The translations under genes were made by a program, and so were the position numbers. The notes under the pieces were generated by a model that saw only the letters and a program-made list of their open reading frames with translations, did not search any database and was not told where the DNA came from. Below are positions 15,390-23,234 of a stretch of 23,697 nucleotides of DNA, piece after piece (within the stretch, counting starts at the first letter, position 1; every line of letters starts with the position of its first letter). Source of the DNA: Acidothermaceae bacterium (GTDB lineage: Bacteria; Actinomycetota; Actinomycetes; Acidothermales; Acidothermaceae); assembly GCA_025925185.1 (NCBI GenBank), contig JAICLV010000016.1, forward strand, positions 1 to 23,697. The letters run 5' to 3'.

Positions 15390-15869
15390 GTGGCAACACG
15401 CGGCGTCTTGTACGTCCACTCAGCGCTGCCCGCGGTCGGTCCGCACATCGAATGGGCCGTGGCAGGCGTTCTTGGCGTGCCCGTTCGCCTGGACTGGCGG
15501 GCCCAGCCCGCATCGCCTGGCACGGTCCGCACCGAGTCGGCCTGGGTGGGCGAGCCCGGCTGCTCGGCGCGGCTCGCCTCCGCCCTGCTCGGCTGGCCGG
15601 TGCGCTTCGAGGTGACCGAGGACGCCAGCGCGGGCTGCGACGGCGAGCGGTACGCGTTCACGCCGAGCCTCGGTCTCTTCCACGCCGCCACGTCGGCAAA
15701 CGGCGACCTCGTCGTCCCGGAGAACCGGCTTCGTTCGTTGCTCGCGTCAGGTGACGACGTGCGCGGTGGCCTCGACCGGCTGCTCGGGTCGCCGTGGGAC
15801 GCCGAGCTCGAGTCGTTCCGCCACGCCGGTGACGGCGCTCCCGTGCGCTGGCTGCACCAGGTCGGTTAG
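15390..15869 (+). CDS. DUF3145 family protein (function unknown)
   Basis: A 159-aa soluble protein matching the actinobacterial DUF3145 family by its N-terminal RGVLYVHSALPAVGPHIEWA and its place beside the FAS-II genes, as next to fabF in Streptomyces. There is no signal peptide or membrane span. Three cysteines are scattered (in EPGCSARL and SAGCDGE among others) without an obvious metal motif. The GTG start at 15390 follows GGAGG. It faces the carboxyltransferase gene, with a strong hairpin between them. The recurring neighbourhood suggests a role tied to lipid synthesis, but no activity can be read from the sequence. Confidence 0.8.
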   Translation: MATRGVLYVHSALPAVGPHIEWAVAGVLGVPVRLDWRAQPASPGTVRTESAWVGEPGCSARLASALLGWPVRFEVTEDASAGCDGERYAFTPSLGLFHAATSANGDLVVPENRLRSLLASGDDVRGGLDRLLGSPWDAELESFRHAGDGAPVRWLHQVG

Positions 15870-15881
15870 TCGAGACAAGAA

Positions 15882-15915
15882 TGAGGGCCGGTCACCCACC
15901 CGGGACCGGCCCTCA
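15882..15915. terminator. Bidirectional hairpin terminator between DUF3145 and accD
   Basis: A perfect 12-bp stem: TGAGGGCCGGTC (15882-15893) pairs with GACCGGCCCTCA (15904-15915) around a 10-base loop. It lies in the 60-base gap between two convergent genes, so it can serve both. There is no U-tract, which is common for actinobacterial terminators. Confidence 0.8.
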
Positions 15916-15929
15916 CGCATGCGCGCCCC

Positions 15930-17330
15930 TTACAACGGGATGTTGCCGTGGGCGCCGCGGTTCTGGGGGGCCTCGGCGATGGTCGCCGCGATGACGCTGC
16001 GGGTCTCCTTCGGCGACACGACGTCGTCGACGACGCCCATCGCGATCGCCTTGTCGATGCCGCCGGCGAGCTTCTCGTGCTCGGCCGCGAGTTCGAGCTC
16101 GAGTGACGGGCGCAACGCCTCACCAACCTCGGCCAGCTTGCGCCGGTGCAAAATCCGCACCGCGGCGACCGATCCCATGACCGCGACCTCGGCGCCGGGC
16201 CAGGCGAGAACTTTGGTCGCGCCGAGGGCCCGCGAGTTCATCGCGATGTAGGCGCCGCCGTACGCCTTGCGGGTGATGAGCGTGACGCGTGGCACGACCG
16301 CCTCGGCGAACGCGTGCAGCAGCTTCGCGCCGCGGCGCACGACGCCGTCCCACTCTTGGCCAAGGCCAGGCAGGTAGCCGGGCACGTCGACCAGCACGAT
16401 GAGTGGCACGCCGAACGCGTCGCAGGTGCGCACGAACCGCGCCGCCTTCTCGGCCGACGTCGAGTCGAGGCAGCCGCCCAGCCGCAACGGGTTGTTCGCG
16501 ATGACGCCCACGGTGCGCCCGCCGAGCCGACCCAACGTCGTGACGATGTTCGGCGCCCACTTCGTGTGCAGCTCGACGCCGGGCGCGTCGAGCAGCCCGT
16601 TCACCAAGGGGTGGACGTCGTACGCGCGCTTGGCTCCTTCGGGCAGCAGGCCCTCAAGGTCGATGTCGACAAGCTCGGCGTCGCCGAGTTTTCCTTGATT
16701 TCCAAGCAGATCCGCGAGTTCGCGGGCGCGGGCGAACGCCGCGAGGTCGGAGTCGGCGAGCAAGTGCACGACGCCGCTGCGTCGTCCGTGCACCTCGGCG
16801 CCACCGAGACGCTCCATGTCGACGTCCTCGCCGGTGACGCTGCGGACGACGTCCGGGCCGGTCACGAAGATGCGCCCGTGCGGAGCCATGATGACGATGT
16901 CGGTGAGCGCCGGGCCGTACGCGGCGCCACCGGCCGATGGCCCGAGAACGACCGAAATCTGCGGCACTTTGCCCGACGCTCGGGTCATCGCGGCGAAGAT
17001 GCGGCCGATGCCGTCGAGGCTCTCGGCGCCCTCGCGCAACCGGGCGCCGCCGGAGTGCCACAAGCCGACGATGGGCGCGCCGTCGGCAAGAGCGCGGTCG
17101 TACGCCGCCACGATCGCGTTGCAGCCGGCGCTGCCGAGAGCGCCGCCTTGAATGGTCGGGTCGCTGGAGAACGCGACCGCTTGCGTGCCGAGCATCTGCC
17201 CGACACCCGCGAGCACGCCGCTGTCGTCAACCGCGGTGATGGGTTCGAAGGTGCCCTCGTCGAACAGCGCGGCGAGCCGGGCGCTGGGGGAGCGAGGGTC
17301 GACAGCGACTGGAGTTTCGGTTGCGGTCAT
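15930..17330 (-). CDS. accD: Acyl-CoA carboxylase carboxyltransferase (beta) subunit, AccD6-like
   Basis: A 466-aa protein that transfers CO2 from biotin to acetyl- or propionyl-CoA, supplying malonyl-CoA for FAS-II. Crotonase-like halves are visible. The N-terminal one has WHSGGARLREG (91-101) and GPSAGGAAYGPALTD, with Gly-rich oxyanion loops. The C-terminal one has GVIANNPLRLGG, LVDVPGYLPG and RKAYGGAYIAMNSRALGA. Its length fits the single-chain PccB/AccD type. The ATG at 17330 lies 11 bases after the fabF stop with GAAGGG before it; the frame is open far upstream, but that is a shadow of fabF. The position resembles mycobacterial accD6 after kasB. The biotin-carrying alpha subunit is not in the window. 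Acetyl-CoA is favoured by context, not shown by sequence. Confidence 0.88.
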   Translation of the reverse strand: MTATETPVAVDPRSPSARLAALFDEGTFEPITAVDDSGVLAGVGQMLGTQAVAFSSDPTIQGGALGSAGCNAIVAAYDRALADGAPIVGLWHSGGARLREGAESLDGIGRIFAAMTRASGKVPQISVVLGPSAGGAAYGPALTDIVIMAPHGRIFVTGPDVVRSVTGEDVDMERLGGAEVHGRRSGVVHLLADSDLAAFARARELADLLGNQGKLGDAELVDIDLEGLLPEGAKRAYDVHPLVNGLLDAPGVELHTKWAPNIVTTLGRLGGRTVGVIANNPLRLGGCLDSTSAEKAARFVRTCDAFGVPLIVLVDVPGYLPGLGQEWDGVVRRGAKLLHAFAEAVVPRVTLITRKAYGGAYIAMNSRALGATKVLAWPGAEVAVMGSVAAVRILHRRKLAEVGEALRPSLELELAAEHEKLAGGIDKAIAMGVVDDVVSPKETRSVIAATIAEAPQNRGAHGNIPL

Positions 17331-17341
17331 GAGTTTTCCCT

Positions 17342-18586
17342 TCAGACCGGCTTGATGACGAGGACGACGTTGTGGCCGCCGAACCCGAACGAGTCGCAGA
17401 TCGCGGCGCCCTCGCGCAACGGCCGCGGGTTGACGGTGGCGATGTCGAGGTCGACCTCGTCGTCCTTGTCGTCGAGGTTCAACGTGGGCGGCACGACTTT
17501 CTCCCTGACCGCCAAGATGGTCGCGATCGTCTCGACCGCGCCGGCCGCTCCGAGCAGGTGGCCCATGTTCGACTTCGGCGCGCTCACCACGATGTTGTCG
17601 GCGTCGTTGCCGAACACCTGGCGGATCGCCTTTGCCTCTGCCGCGTCGCCAGCCGGCGTCGAGGTCGCGTGCGCGTTGATGTGCGTGATGTCGGACGTCG
17701 TGAGACCGGCGTCTTCGAGCGCTGCCCGCAAAGCCCGGCTGACCCCGCGGCCCGCTGGCTCGGGAGCGGCGAAGTGGTACGCGTCGGCCGACATTCCGGC
17801 GCCAGCCAGTTCGGCGATGATGTGCGCGCCGCGCGCGTTGGCGTGCTCGGCGGTCTCTAGCACGACCGCGCCGGCGCCCTCGCCCATGATGAATCCGTCG
17901 CGCGCCTTGTCGTACGGGCGCGACGCCCGCTCGGGCTCGTCGTTGCGGGTCGACATCGCGCGCATCGAGGCGAACGCCGCGAGTGGCAGCGGATGGATCA
18001 CGGCCTCGGTGCCGCCGCATAGGACGACGTCGGCGCGGCCGCTGCGAATCATCTGCAAGCCGTACGAGATCGCCTCGGCGCCCGAGGCGCATGCGCTCAC
18101 GGGCGCGTGTACGCCGGCTTGCGCGCCGACCTCGAGCCCGACGGTGACCGCCGGGCCGTTCGGCATGAGCATGGGAACCGTGTGGGGAGAAACCCGCCGC
18201 GGGCCGCTTTCCTTCAGCACGTCGTACGCGTTGAGCAGCGTGGTCAAACCGCCGATGCCGGTCGCGAAGACGACGCCGAGCCGGGTTTTGTCGACGTCCG
18301 GCCTGCCGGCGTGCGCCCACGCTTCGCGGCCTGCGATGAGCGCGAGCTGCTGCGACCGGTCGAGGGTGCGCGCTTCGACGCGCTCGAGCACGGCGAGCGG
18401 CTCGACGGCGATTCGTGCGGCGAGGCGGGCGGGCAGCGAGAGCGCCCACTCGTCCGTCAGCGTGATGATGCCCGACCGCCCTTCGAGCAAGCCGGCCCAT
18501 GTGGAGGCCACATCGCCACCGAGCGGAGTGGTGGCTCCGAGGCCCGTGACGACCACCTGCGGACGGTCGGCGGCTACAGCAGTCAA
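17342..18586 (-). CDS. fabF: Beta-ketoacyl-ACP synthase II (FabF/KasA)
   Basis: A 414-aa condensing enzyme that extends acyl-ACP with malonyl-ACP. The Cys-His-His triad is intact: C166 in SACASGAE, H306 in NAHATSTPAGD and H343 in NMGHLLGAAG, with K338 nearby. VVVTGLGATTPLG at the N-terminus and DSFGFGGHN near the C-terminus are classic. The start is a TTG at 18586, chosen because AGGAAAGG lies 8 bases before it; no ATG is available in that position. It follows acpP after 110 bases and precedes accD by 11 bases, in one minus-strand operon. Confidence 0.95.
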   Translation of the reverse strand: MTAVAADRPQVVVTGLGATTPLGGDVASTWAGLLEGRSGIITLTDEWALSLPARLAARIAVEPLAVLERVEARTLDRSQQLALIAGREAWAHAGRPDVDKTRLGVVFATGIGGLTTLLNAYDVLKESGPRRVSPHTVPMLMPNGPAVTVGLEVGAQAGVHAPVSACASGAEAISYGLQMIRSGRADVVLCGGTEAVIHPLPLAAFASMRAMSTRNDEPERASRPYDKARDGFIMGEGAGAVVLETAEHANARGAHIIAELAGAGMSADAYHFAAPEPAGRGVSRALRAALEDAGLTTSDITHINAHATSTPAGDAAEAKAIRQVFGNDADNIVVSAPKSNMGHLLGAAGAVETIATILAVREKVVPPTLNLDDKDDEVDLDIATVNPRPLREGAAICDSFGFGGHNVVLVIKPV

Positions 18587-18696
18587 CGGAATTGCCTTTC
18601 CTGATGGGAAATTTGAAACGTGAGGCGGGGAAGGGCGGCGGCGGCGCGGGTTTCGTGGTGAGGTCGCGCAGCCGCTCGCCGTCCGCGATAAAGCTG

Positions 18697-18951
18697 TTAA
18701 GCGGTGACGCCAGCCTTCTCGATGTAGGTGACAGCGTCGCCGACGGTCTTTAGGTTCTTGACGTCGTCGTCGGGAATGCGGACGCCGAACTTCTCCTCGG
18801 CCGCGACGACGACTTCGACCATCGACAGCGAGTCGACGTCGAGGTCGTCGGTGAAGCTCTTGTCCAGCTGGACGTCGGCGGCAGGAATGCCAGCGACCTC
18901 GTTCACGATCTCGGCGAGACCGGCGAGGATCTCCTGCTGAGACAGGGCCAT
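18697..18951 (-). CDS. acpP: Acyl carrier protein (AcpP)
   Basis: An 84-aa acidic protein that carries the growing acyl chain on 4'-phosphopantetheine. The attachment serine is S41 in DLDVDSLSMVE. The helices and EEKFGVRIPDDD follow the usual FAS-II ACP pattern, and the C-terminal VTYIEKAG is typical of actinomycetes. The ATG at 18951 follows AAGGAG by 7 bases. It lies 26 bases after fabH and 110 bases before fabF. That second gap shows no clear terminator or promoter. Confidence 0.96.
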   Translation of the reverse strand: MALSQQEILAGLAEIVNEVAGIPAADVQLDKSFTDDLDVDSLSMVEVVVAAEEKFGVRIPDDDVKNLKTVGDAVTYIEKAGVTA

Positions 18952-18977
18952 GAGTGTTCTCCTTACAGGGGTGGGGT

Positions 18978-19982
18978 TTACGGAACTTCTACGACTTGGG
19001 CAGCGTACGTGAGGCCGGCGCCGAACCCGATGAACAGGGCCGACTGGCCGCTTTGCACCTGGCCGCTTTCTAACAACGCCGACAGCGCGAGCGGAATAGA
19101 GGCGGACGACGTGTTTCCTTGCGTCTCGATGTCGCGCGCGATGACGACGCTCGGCGGCAACTTCAGCGTCTTCACCAGCGACTCGACGATCCGCAGGTTG
19201 GCCTGGTGCGGGACAAACGCGCCGAGCTCGTCGGCGCGCACGCCCGCGAGGTCGAGCGCCTTCTGCGCGGCCGGGCCCATTTTCGTGACGGCCCAACGGA
19301 AAACCGTCGGCCCGGCCATGCGCAGCGCGACCGGCTCAAGCGATTGCCCGGTCGCGAGCGCGTGCTGCACCTCGACGTATGTCGGTCGTTGGGTGATGGT
19401 CTCGATCTGCGAACCGTCGCTGCCCCACACCACCGGGCCGATGCCGGGGGTGTCGGACGCCGAGACCACGACCGCGCCGGCGCCGTCGCCGAAGAGAAAC
19501 GCCATGCCGCGGTCGTGCGGGTCGATGAAGTCGGTCATCTTCTCGGAGCCGATCACGACGACGTGCCGCGCGCTGCCCGAGCGCACGGCGTCCGAGGCGA
19601 CCGACAGCGCGTAGCTGAAGCCGGCGCAGGCAGCGTTGATGTCCATGGCGCCGGCGTGGGTGGCGCCGATGCGGTCTTGCACGTGGCTCGATCCGCCGGG
19701 GGTCTGGAACGGGTGCGAGCAGGTCGCCAGCAGCACCAGGTCGACGTCGGCAGGCTCGACGCCGGACGATGCGAGCGCCTTCGACGCCGCGCTGGTCGCC
19801 ATGTCGACGACCGACTCGTCGGGCGCCGCGAACCGGCGCGTGACGATGCCGCTGCGCTCGCGGATCCACTGGTCGCTGGAGTCGATCTGCTGGCAGATCT
19901 CCTCGTTTGTGACGAGGCGCGACGGGCGGTGCTCGCCGATGCCGACGATGCGCGCGCCGGGAGCGCCGGTGGGGAGTTTCAC
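18978..19982 (-). CDS. fabH: Beta-ketoacyl-ACP synthase III (FabH)
   Basis: A 334-aa enzyme that starts fatty acid synthesis by condensing an acyl-CoA primer with malonyl-ACP. The triad is C119 (NAACAGFSYAL), H259 (VPHQANLRI) and N290 (ETQGNTSSASIPLAL). SSDQWIRERSGIVTRRFA is the usual N-terminal motif. The GTG start at 19982 overlaps the fabD stop by 4 bases (GTGA) and follows GAGGTGG. The frame is open well upstream, but that stretch lies inside fabD in another frame. In actinomycetes FabH often prefers branched primers; the sequence alone does not settle the primer used here. Confidence 0.95.
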   Translation of the reverse strand: MKLPTGAPGARIVGIGEHRPSRLVTNEEICQQIDSSDQWIRERSGIVTRRFAAPDESVVDMATSAASKALASSGVEPADVDLVLLATCSHPFQTPGGSSHVQDRIGATHAGAMDINAACAGFSYALSVASDAVRSGSARHVVVIGSEKMTDFIDPHDRGMAFLFGDGAGAVVVSASDTPGIGPVVWGSDGSQIETITQRPTYVEVQHALATGQSLEPVALRMAGPTVFRWAVTKMGPAAQKALDLAGVRADELGAFVPHQANLRIVESLVKTLKLPPSVVIARDIETQGNTSSASIPLALSALLESGQVQSGQSALFIGFGAGLTYAAQVVEVP

Positions 19983-21178
19983 GCGACCACCTCTGGGTGC
20001 AAGCGAGCCAGCGGTTGACCGGGCGACACGGGGTCGCCGTCCTCGACGAGCCACTCGAGCAGCGTGCCACCGTACGGCGCGACGACGTCTTGCGCCTCCC
20101 GCCTGGTGACCACCTTCCCGAGCACCGCGCCTGCGGGGAGCGCGTCGCCCGGTTGGTTCGGCGTCGCCTCGAACGTTCCGCCCAACGGCGCCACGAGCAG
20201 TCGCCACGACGGCGTGGCGGTGAACTCGATGTCCTGCGCGTGCTTCTCGATGAGGGCGCGGGCGGCGTCGAGGTCGTCGGGCGTCTTCAGCGCCAGCGTC
20301 TCGACACCGGGCAGCGCGCGCCTCACCAGGCCGACCAGCGTGCCGGCCGGCGGCAGCTCGATGACGGCGGTCACGCCGAGGTCGCCGAGGGTCTTCATGC
20401 AGGCGTCCCACCGCACCGGAGCGGCGACCTGGTCGACGAGCCGGCCGACGAAGTCGGGGCCGTGCTGTACGACGACACCGTCGGCGTTTTGGAGCAACCG
20501 GGTGCGCGGGTCGGTCGCAGGGACCGCGACCGCGAGTTCGCGCAACCGGCCGACCGCGGGCGCCATGTGGCTGGTGTGGAACGCGCCCGCGACGGCGAGC
20601 GGACGAAGTCGCGCGCCCTCGGGCGGGTTCGCGGCGAGCGCGTCAAGCTGTTCGAGCGTGCCCGCGGCGACGACCTGGCCGGTGCCGTTCACGTTGGCCG
20701 GGGTGAGGCCGAGCTCCTCGAGCCGGGCGAGCACCGCCTTGGGCTCGCCGCCGAGGACTGCGGTCATCCCGGTCGGCGTCGTGGCGGCGGCCTTCGCCAT
20801 CGCGCGGCCGCGCTCCCGCACGAGCACGAGCGCCGACTCCGGCGTCAGCACCCGGGCGATCGCGGCTGCGGTCAGCTCGCCGACGCTGTGCCCGGCGACG
20901 ACGGCCACGCTGCCCGCCAGCTCGTCGAGCGAGTCCTGCGGACGTGGCCGATCGACGATCGTCGAGGCGGCCGCCAGGCCGGCCCCAACCAGCAGCGGCT
21001 GGGCGATCGCGGTGTCTTTGATCTCCTCGGCGCCAGCGGCGGTGCCAAGCCGGGCGAGATCGAGGTCGAGCACCGCGGACCACCAGGTCACCGCGTCGGC
21101 GACGCCAGGCAGCTCGAGCCAGGGAGCGAGGAAACCGGGAACCTGAGCCCCTTGACCGGGGGCGAGAATCGCGAGCAC
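19979..21178 (-). CDS. fabD: Malonyl-CoA:ACP transacylase (FabD) with C-terminal biotinyl/lipoyl-like domain
   Basis: A 399-aa protein that moves malonyl from CoA to ACP. The first about 300 residues are a normal FabD: LAPGQGAQVPGF at the N-terminus, the nucleophile S98 in AGHSVGEL and H201 in AFHTSHM. The tail, about 324-396, is extra. It has two half-repeats, LVAPLGGTFE...GDALPAGAVLGKV and VVAPYGGTLLEW...GDPVSPGQPLARL, the pattern of a biotinyl/lipoyl hammerhead. At the place of the acceptor lysine (EAMKM in BCCP) the residue is Arg360 within TRREAQD, so modification is unlikely. Plain FabD is usually about 310 aa. The GTG at 21178 is chosen because AAGGTGGA precedes it; the frame is open 22 codons further. 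The end of the tail overlaps fabH by 4 bases, so the fusion is not an artefact of a missed stop. Confidence 0.9.
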   Translation of the reverse strand: MLAILAPGQGAQVPGFLAPWLELPGVADAVTWWSAVLDLDLARLGTAAGAEEIKDTAIAQPLLVGAGLAAASTIVDRPRPQDSLDELAGSVAVVAGHSVGELTAAAIARVLTPESALVLVRERGRAMAKAAATTPTGMTAVLGGEPKAVLARLEELGLTPANVNGTGQVVAAGTLEQLDALAANPPEGARLRPLAVAGAFHTSHMAPAVGRLRELAVAVPATDPRTRLLQNADGVVVQHGPDFVGRLVDQVAAPVRWDACMKTLGDLGVTAVIELPPAGTLVGLVRRALPGVETLALKTPDDLDAARALIEKHAQDIEFTATPSWRLLVAPLGGTFEATPNQPGDALPAGAVLGKVVTRREAQDVVAPYGGTLLEWLVEDGDPVSPGQPLARLHPEVVA

Positions 21179-21245
21179 GAGATCCACCTTGCCGAGAAAT
21201 CGTCGAAACCGCGCTGCCCAGGCGGACCAAGTCGGCGCGATCACT

Positions 21246-21262
21246 TTGTGGGAAACCTACAA
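21246..21262. promoter_or_regulatory. Inverted repeat upstream of fabD, candidate FasR site
   Basis: TTGTGGG-AAA-CCTACAA is a 7-bp-arm inverted repeat with one mismatch. It sits in the 103-base fasR-fabD gap, 67-84 bases before the fabD start. It stands out as AT-richer than its surroundings. FasR activates the fabD promoter in Streptomyces, so this is a natural candidate site. I do not know the exact FasR recognition sequence, and binding here is inference. Confidence 0.4.
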
Positions 21263-21281
21263 CGGACCCGCAACCGCCCGA

Positions 21282-22454
21282 CTACGGCGCCAGCCGGCCG
21301 AGTACGAGCGCGATGTGCAAGGTGAAGGCCTCGCGCGGGTCGGTCGCGGCGTACCCGGTCACCTCGGCGACCCTTCGTAGCCGGTAACGCACGGTGTTGG
21401 CATGCACGTATAGCGCGCGGGCGGTGGCCTCGAGCGAGCCTGCCTGTTCCAGATACGCGCCGAGCGTCTCGACCAGGGCGCCACCGGCCGCCACGAGCGG
21501 GGTGTAGACGTTGTCGATGAGGTGCTTGCGGGCGATCGCGTCGCCGTCGATCGCGCGCTCCGGCAGCAGGTCGGCGGCGAGCACCGGCCGCGGCAGGCTC
21601 GCGCGGGCCCGGCAGGCGTGCAGGCCGGCCAACGCCGCTTGGGCCGACCCGGTTGCGGCCATCAGGTCGGCGACGGGTGGCCCGATGACGACGGGGCCGG
21701 GCCCGAACTGGGCGAGCAGGGCGCGCGAGGCGCGCAGCGGGTCGGGCGCGCCCCCGAGGATCGCGACGAGACGGTCGCCCTGGACCGCGGCCATCGCGTC
21801 GAGCCCAGCGTGCTTGGCGGCCCGGCGAACGCCGTCGACGACCGCCTCGGGCTCGTCGTCCGGGGGTGTGCCGATGACGACGGTCACCGACGACGGGGTG
21901 CCCCAACCGAGCGCGCCCGCCCGGGAGCGCAGCGCCTCGTCGGCCTCCCCGCGCATCAACGCGTCGACGACCATGGCCTCGAGCCGGGCATCCCAGGCGC
22001 CGCGCGCCTCGGCGGCCTGGGCGTAGACCTGGGCGGCGGCGAACGCCACCTCGCGGCCGTAGATCAGCACCGACTCGCGCAGCTCGGCGGCGCCACCGGG
22101 CGCGGCGATGGTGTCGGCCGCCGCCTCGACCACGTCGATCGTGATGCGCACCATCTCGACCGTTTGTTTCAAGCTCACAGTGCGCGCGAGTTCGCGCGGC
22201 GCGGTGCCGAACACCTCGCCGGTCACCTCGCGGCTGCCGTCGGGGTGCTTGAACCACTCGACGAACGCCGCGATGCCCGCTTGCGCCACGAGCCCGACCC
22301 ACGACCGGTTCTCGGCCGGCATCGCGCGGTACCAGGGCAGCGTCTCTTCCATCCGGGCGATCGCCGCGCGGGCCACGTCGCCGGTGGCGCGTTCGAGGGC
22401 GCGCGCGGTCGCCGTGCGGACCTTGGAGGGGGCGGCCTGCCGGGCGACGCTCAC
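21282..22454 (-). CDS. fasR: Fatty acid biosynthesis regulator FasR (PucR/CdaR-type helix-turn-helix)
   Basis: A 390-aa regulator matching Streptomyces FasR in layout and in position directly upstream of fabD. The N-terminal part includes RMEETLPWYRAMPAENRSWVGLVAQAGIAAFVEWF. The C-terminal PucR-type helix-turn-helix (about 335-385) reads ARALYVHANTVRYRLRRVAEVTGY. In Streptomyces coelicolor FasR activates the fab operon; it is unrelated to the TetR-type FasR of mycobacteria. The start is taken as the GTG at 22454. No ribosome site precedes it, so the mRNA may be leaderless or the start may differ. The stop is 103 bases before fabD, which leaves room for a separate fabD promoter. Confidence 0.87.
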   Translation of the reverse strand: MSVARQAAPSKVRTATARALERATGDVARAAIARMEETLPWYRAMPAENRSWVGLVAQAGIAAFVEWFKHPDGSREVTGEVFGTAPRELARTVSLKQTVEMVRITIDVVEAAADTIAAPGGAAELRESVLIYGREVAFAAAQVYAQAAEARGAWDARLEAMVVDALMRGEADEALRSRAGALGWGTPSSVTVVIGTPPDDEPEAVVDGVRRAAKHAGLDAMAAVQGDRLVAILGGAPDPLRASRALLAQFGPGPVVIGPPVADLMAATGSAQAALAGLHACRARASLPRPVLAADLLPERAIDGDAIARKHLIDNVYTPLVAAGGALVETLGAYLEQAGSLEATARALYVHANTVRYRLRRVAEVTGYAATDPREAFTLHIALVLGRLAP

Positions 22455-22489
22455 CGGCTAAGTGTGCCGCAGCCCGGCCGAGGCGCTGA

Positions 22490-22969
22490 TCAGATGTCGG
22501 CGGGCAGAGTCGGCCCACTGCCGACGGTCTCGTCGGCGGGCAGCGCTCGCCGCCACGGGCCGATCAACGCGACGTACTCACCACGGCGCAGGATCGGGCG
22601 GGCGTATGCGGCCGCGAGGCCGTCGCGGATCGCCTTCAGCGCGGTGTTCACGATGTGCGGCTTGGGGTCGTACGGGTCGAACGGGTCTTCGAGCCCGGCC
22701 AGGTCGCGCGCGAACATGGCGTCGACCCGGTCGAACGCCGCGAGCACCTCGATCACCAGCGGGGAGTTCGGCGACAGCGCGCGGTGCCGGGCGCCGGCGA
22801 CGAAGCGGTTGTCGCGCCACCCGTGCGCGAGCCGCGCGATCTCGCGATCGGTCAACTGCGGCAGCTGCGCGAGCATGTTCAAGATCTCGTGCAGATTCGG
22901 GTGCTGGTCCAGCGAGGAGACACGCCGTCGCCACGGCAAGAACCGGCTCCAGGTCGTGCGCACTGGCAC
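22490..22969 (-). CDS. Conserved-looking actinobacterial protein, function unknown
   Basis: About 159 aa and not recognised. No signal peptide or membrane span is seen. The middle part (HPNLHEILNMLAQLPQLTDREIARLAHGWRD) looks helical and charged, and the C-terminal half contains DPFDPYDPKPHIVNTALKAIRDGL. The open frame continues upstream to an ATG at 23074, but that part is Arg/Pro-rich and low in plausibility. GTG at 22969, 9 bases after GAGGAGG, is preferred; a GTG two codons later (22963) is nearly as good. It ends 35 bases before... the fasR start lies just downstream at 22454, same strand, so it may be co-transcribed with the fab regulator. Divergent from the Hsp20 gene. Confidence 0.65.
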   Translation of the reverse strand: MPVRTTWSRFLPWRRRVSSLDQHPNLHEILNMLAQLPQLTDREIARLAHGWRDNRFVAGARHRALSPNSPLVIEVLAAFDRVDAMFARDLAGLEDPFDPYDPKPHIVNTALKAIRDGLAAAYARPILRRGEYVALIGPWRRALPADETVGSGPTLPADI

Positions 22970-23146
22970 TGGTCCTCGCCTCCTCGCGTCGCTCCCGCGG
23001 TGTGGTGTCGGTGGCGACACTGTCCATCGTCGGGGAGGTGCGCCGAGCGGAGTAGCCACGCTGCGACAAACCATCCCATGTTGACTCGTCTTGGCTCCGG
23101 GGCTGGCCCATGCTGCCTAGGCATTGGCGCACCGTCGAAGAAATAC

Positions 23147-23187
23147 TTGCAACTTGAGCGACAAGTTTTCTACACTTCGAGTTGCAA
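23147..23187 (+). promoter_or_regulatory. Hsp20 promoter with overlapping repeats (heat-shock repressor operator candidate)
   Basis: TTGCAA (23147-23152), 18 bases, then TACACT (23171-23176) form a plausible housekeeping promoter. Around it lie AACTTG-AGCGA-CAAGTT (23151-23167), a perfect 6-bp dyad, and CTTGCAACT (23146-23154) facing AGTTGCAAG (23180-23188), a 9-bp inverted repeat. ACTTGAGCGACAAG and ACTTCGAGTTGCAAG are also near direct repeats. A repressor bound here would block RNA polymerase. The CTTGAG core recalls the HspR (HAIR) half-site, but the full CTTGAGT-N7-ACTCAAG is not present. Confidence 0.5.
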
Positions 23188-23234
23188 GCTATCGAACAGG
23201 CACCTAGCCTGCGACCACCTCGAGGAGGTAGATC

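Noticed and set aside
17331..18500. Minus-strand frame that would extend accD upstream by about 390 residues
   Set aside because: It runs through fabF in another frame and is Arg-rich; the ATG at 17330 has a ribosome site and begins a full-length carboxyltransferase.
16146..18623. Very long plus-strand open frame opposite accD and fabF
   Set aside because: The opposite strand encodes well-conserved enzymes with intact motifs; long antisense frames are expected at this GC content, and this one has no recognisable domain.
22970..23074. N-terminal extension of the unknown minus-strand protein to the ATG at 23074
   Set aside because: The added residues are Arg/Pro-rich, no ribosome site precedes that ATG, and a strong GAGGAGG sits just before the GTG at 22969.
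23146..23188. Classic HAIR element (CTTGAGT-N7-ACTCAAG) at the Hsp20 promoter
   Set aside because: Only a CTTGAG half is present; the second half does not match at the required spacing.
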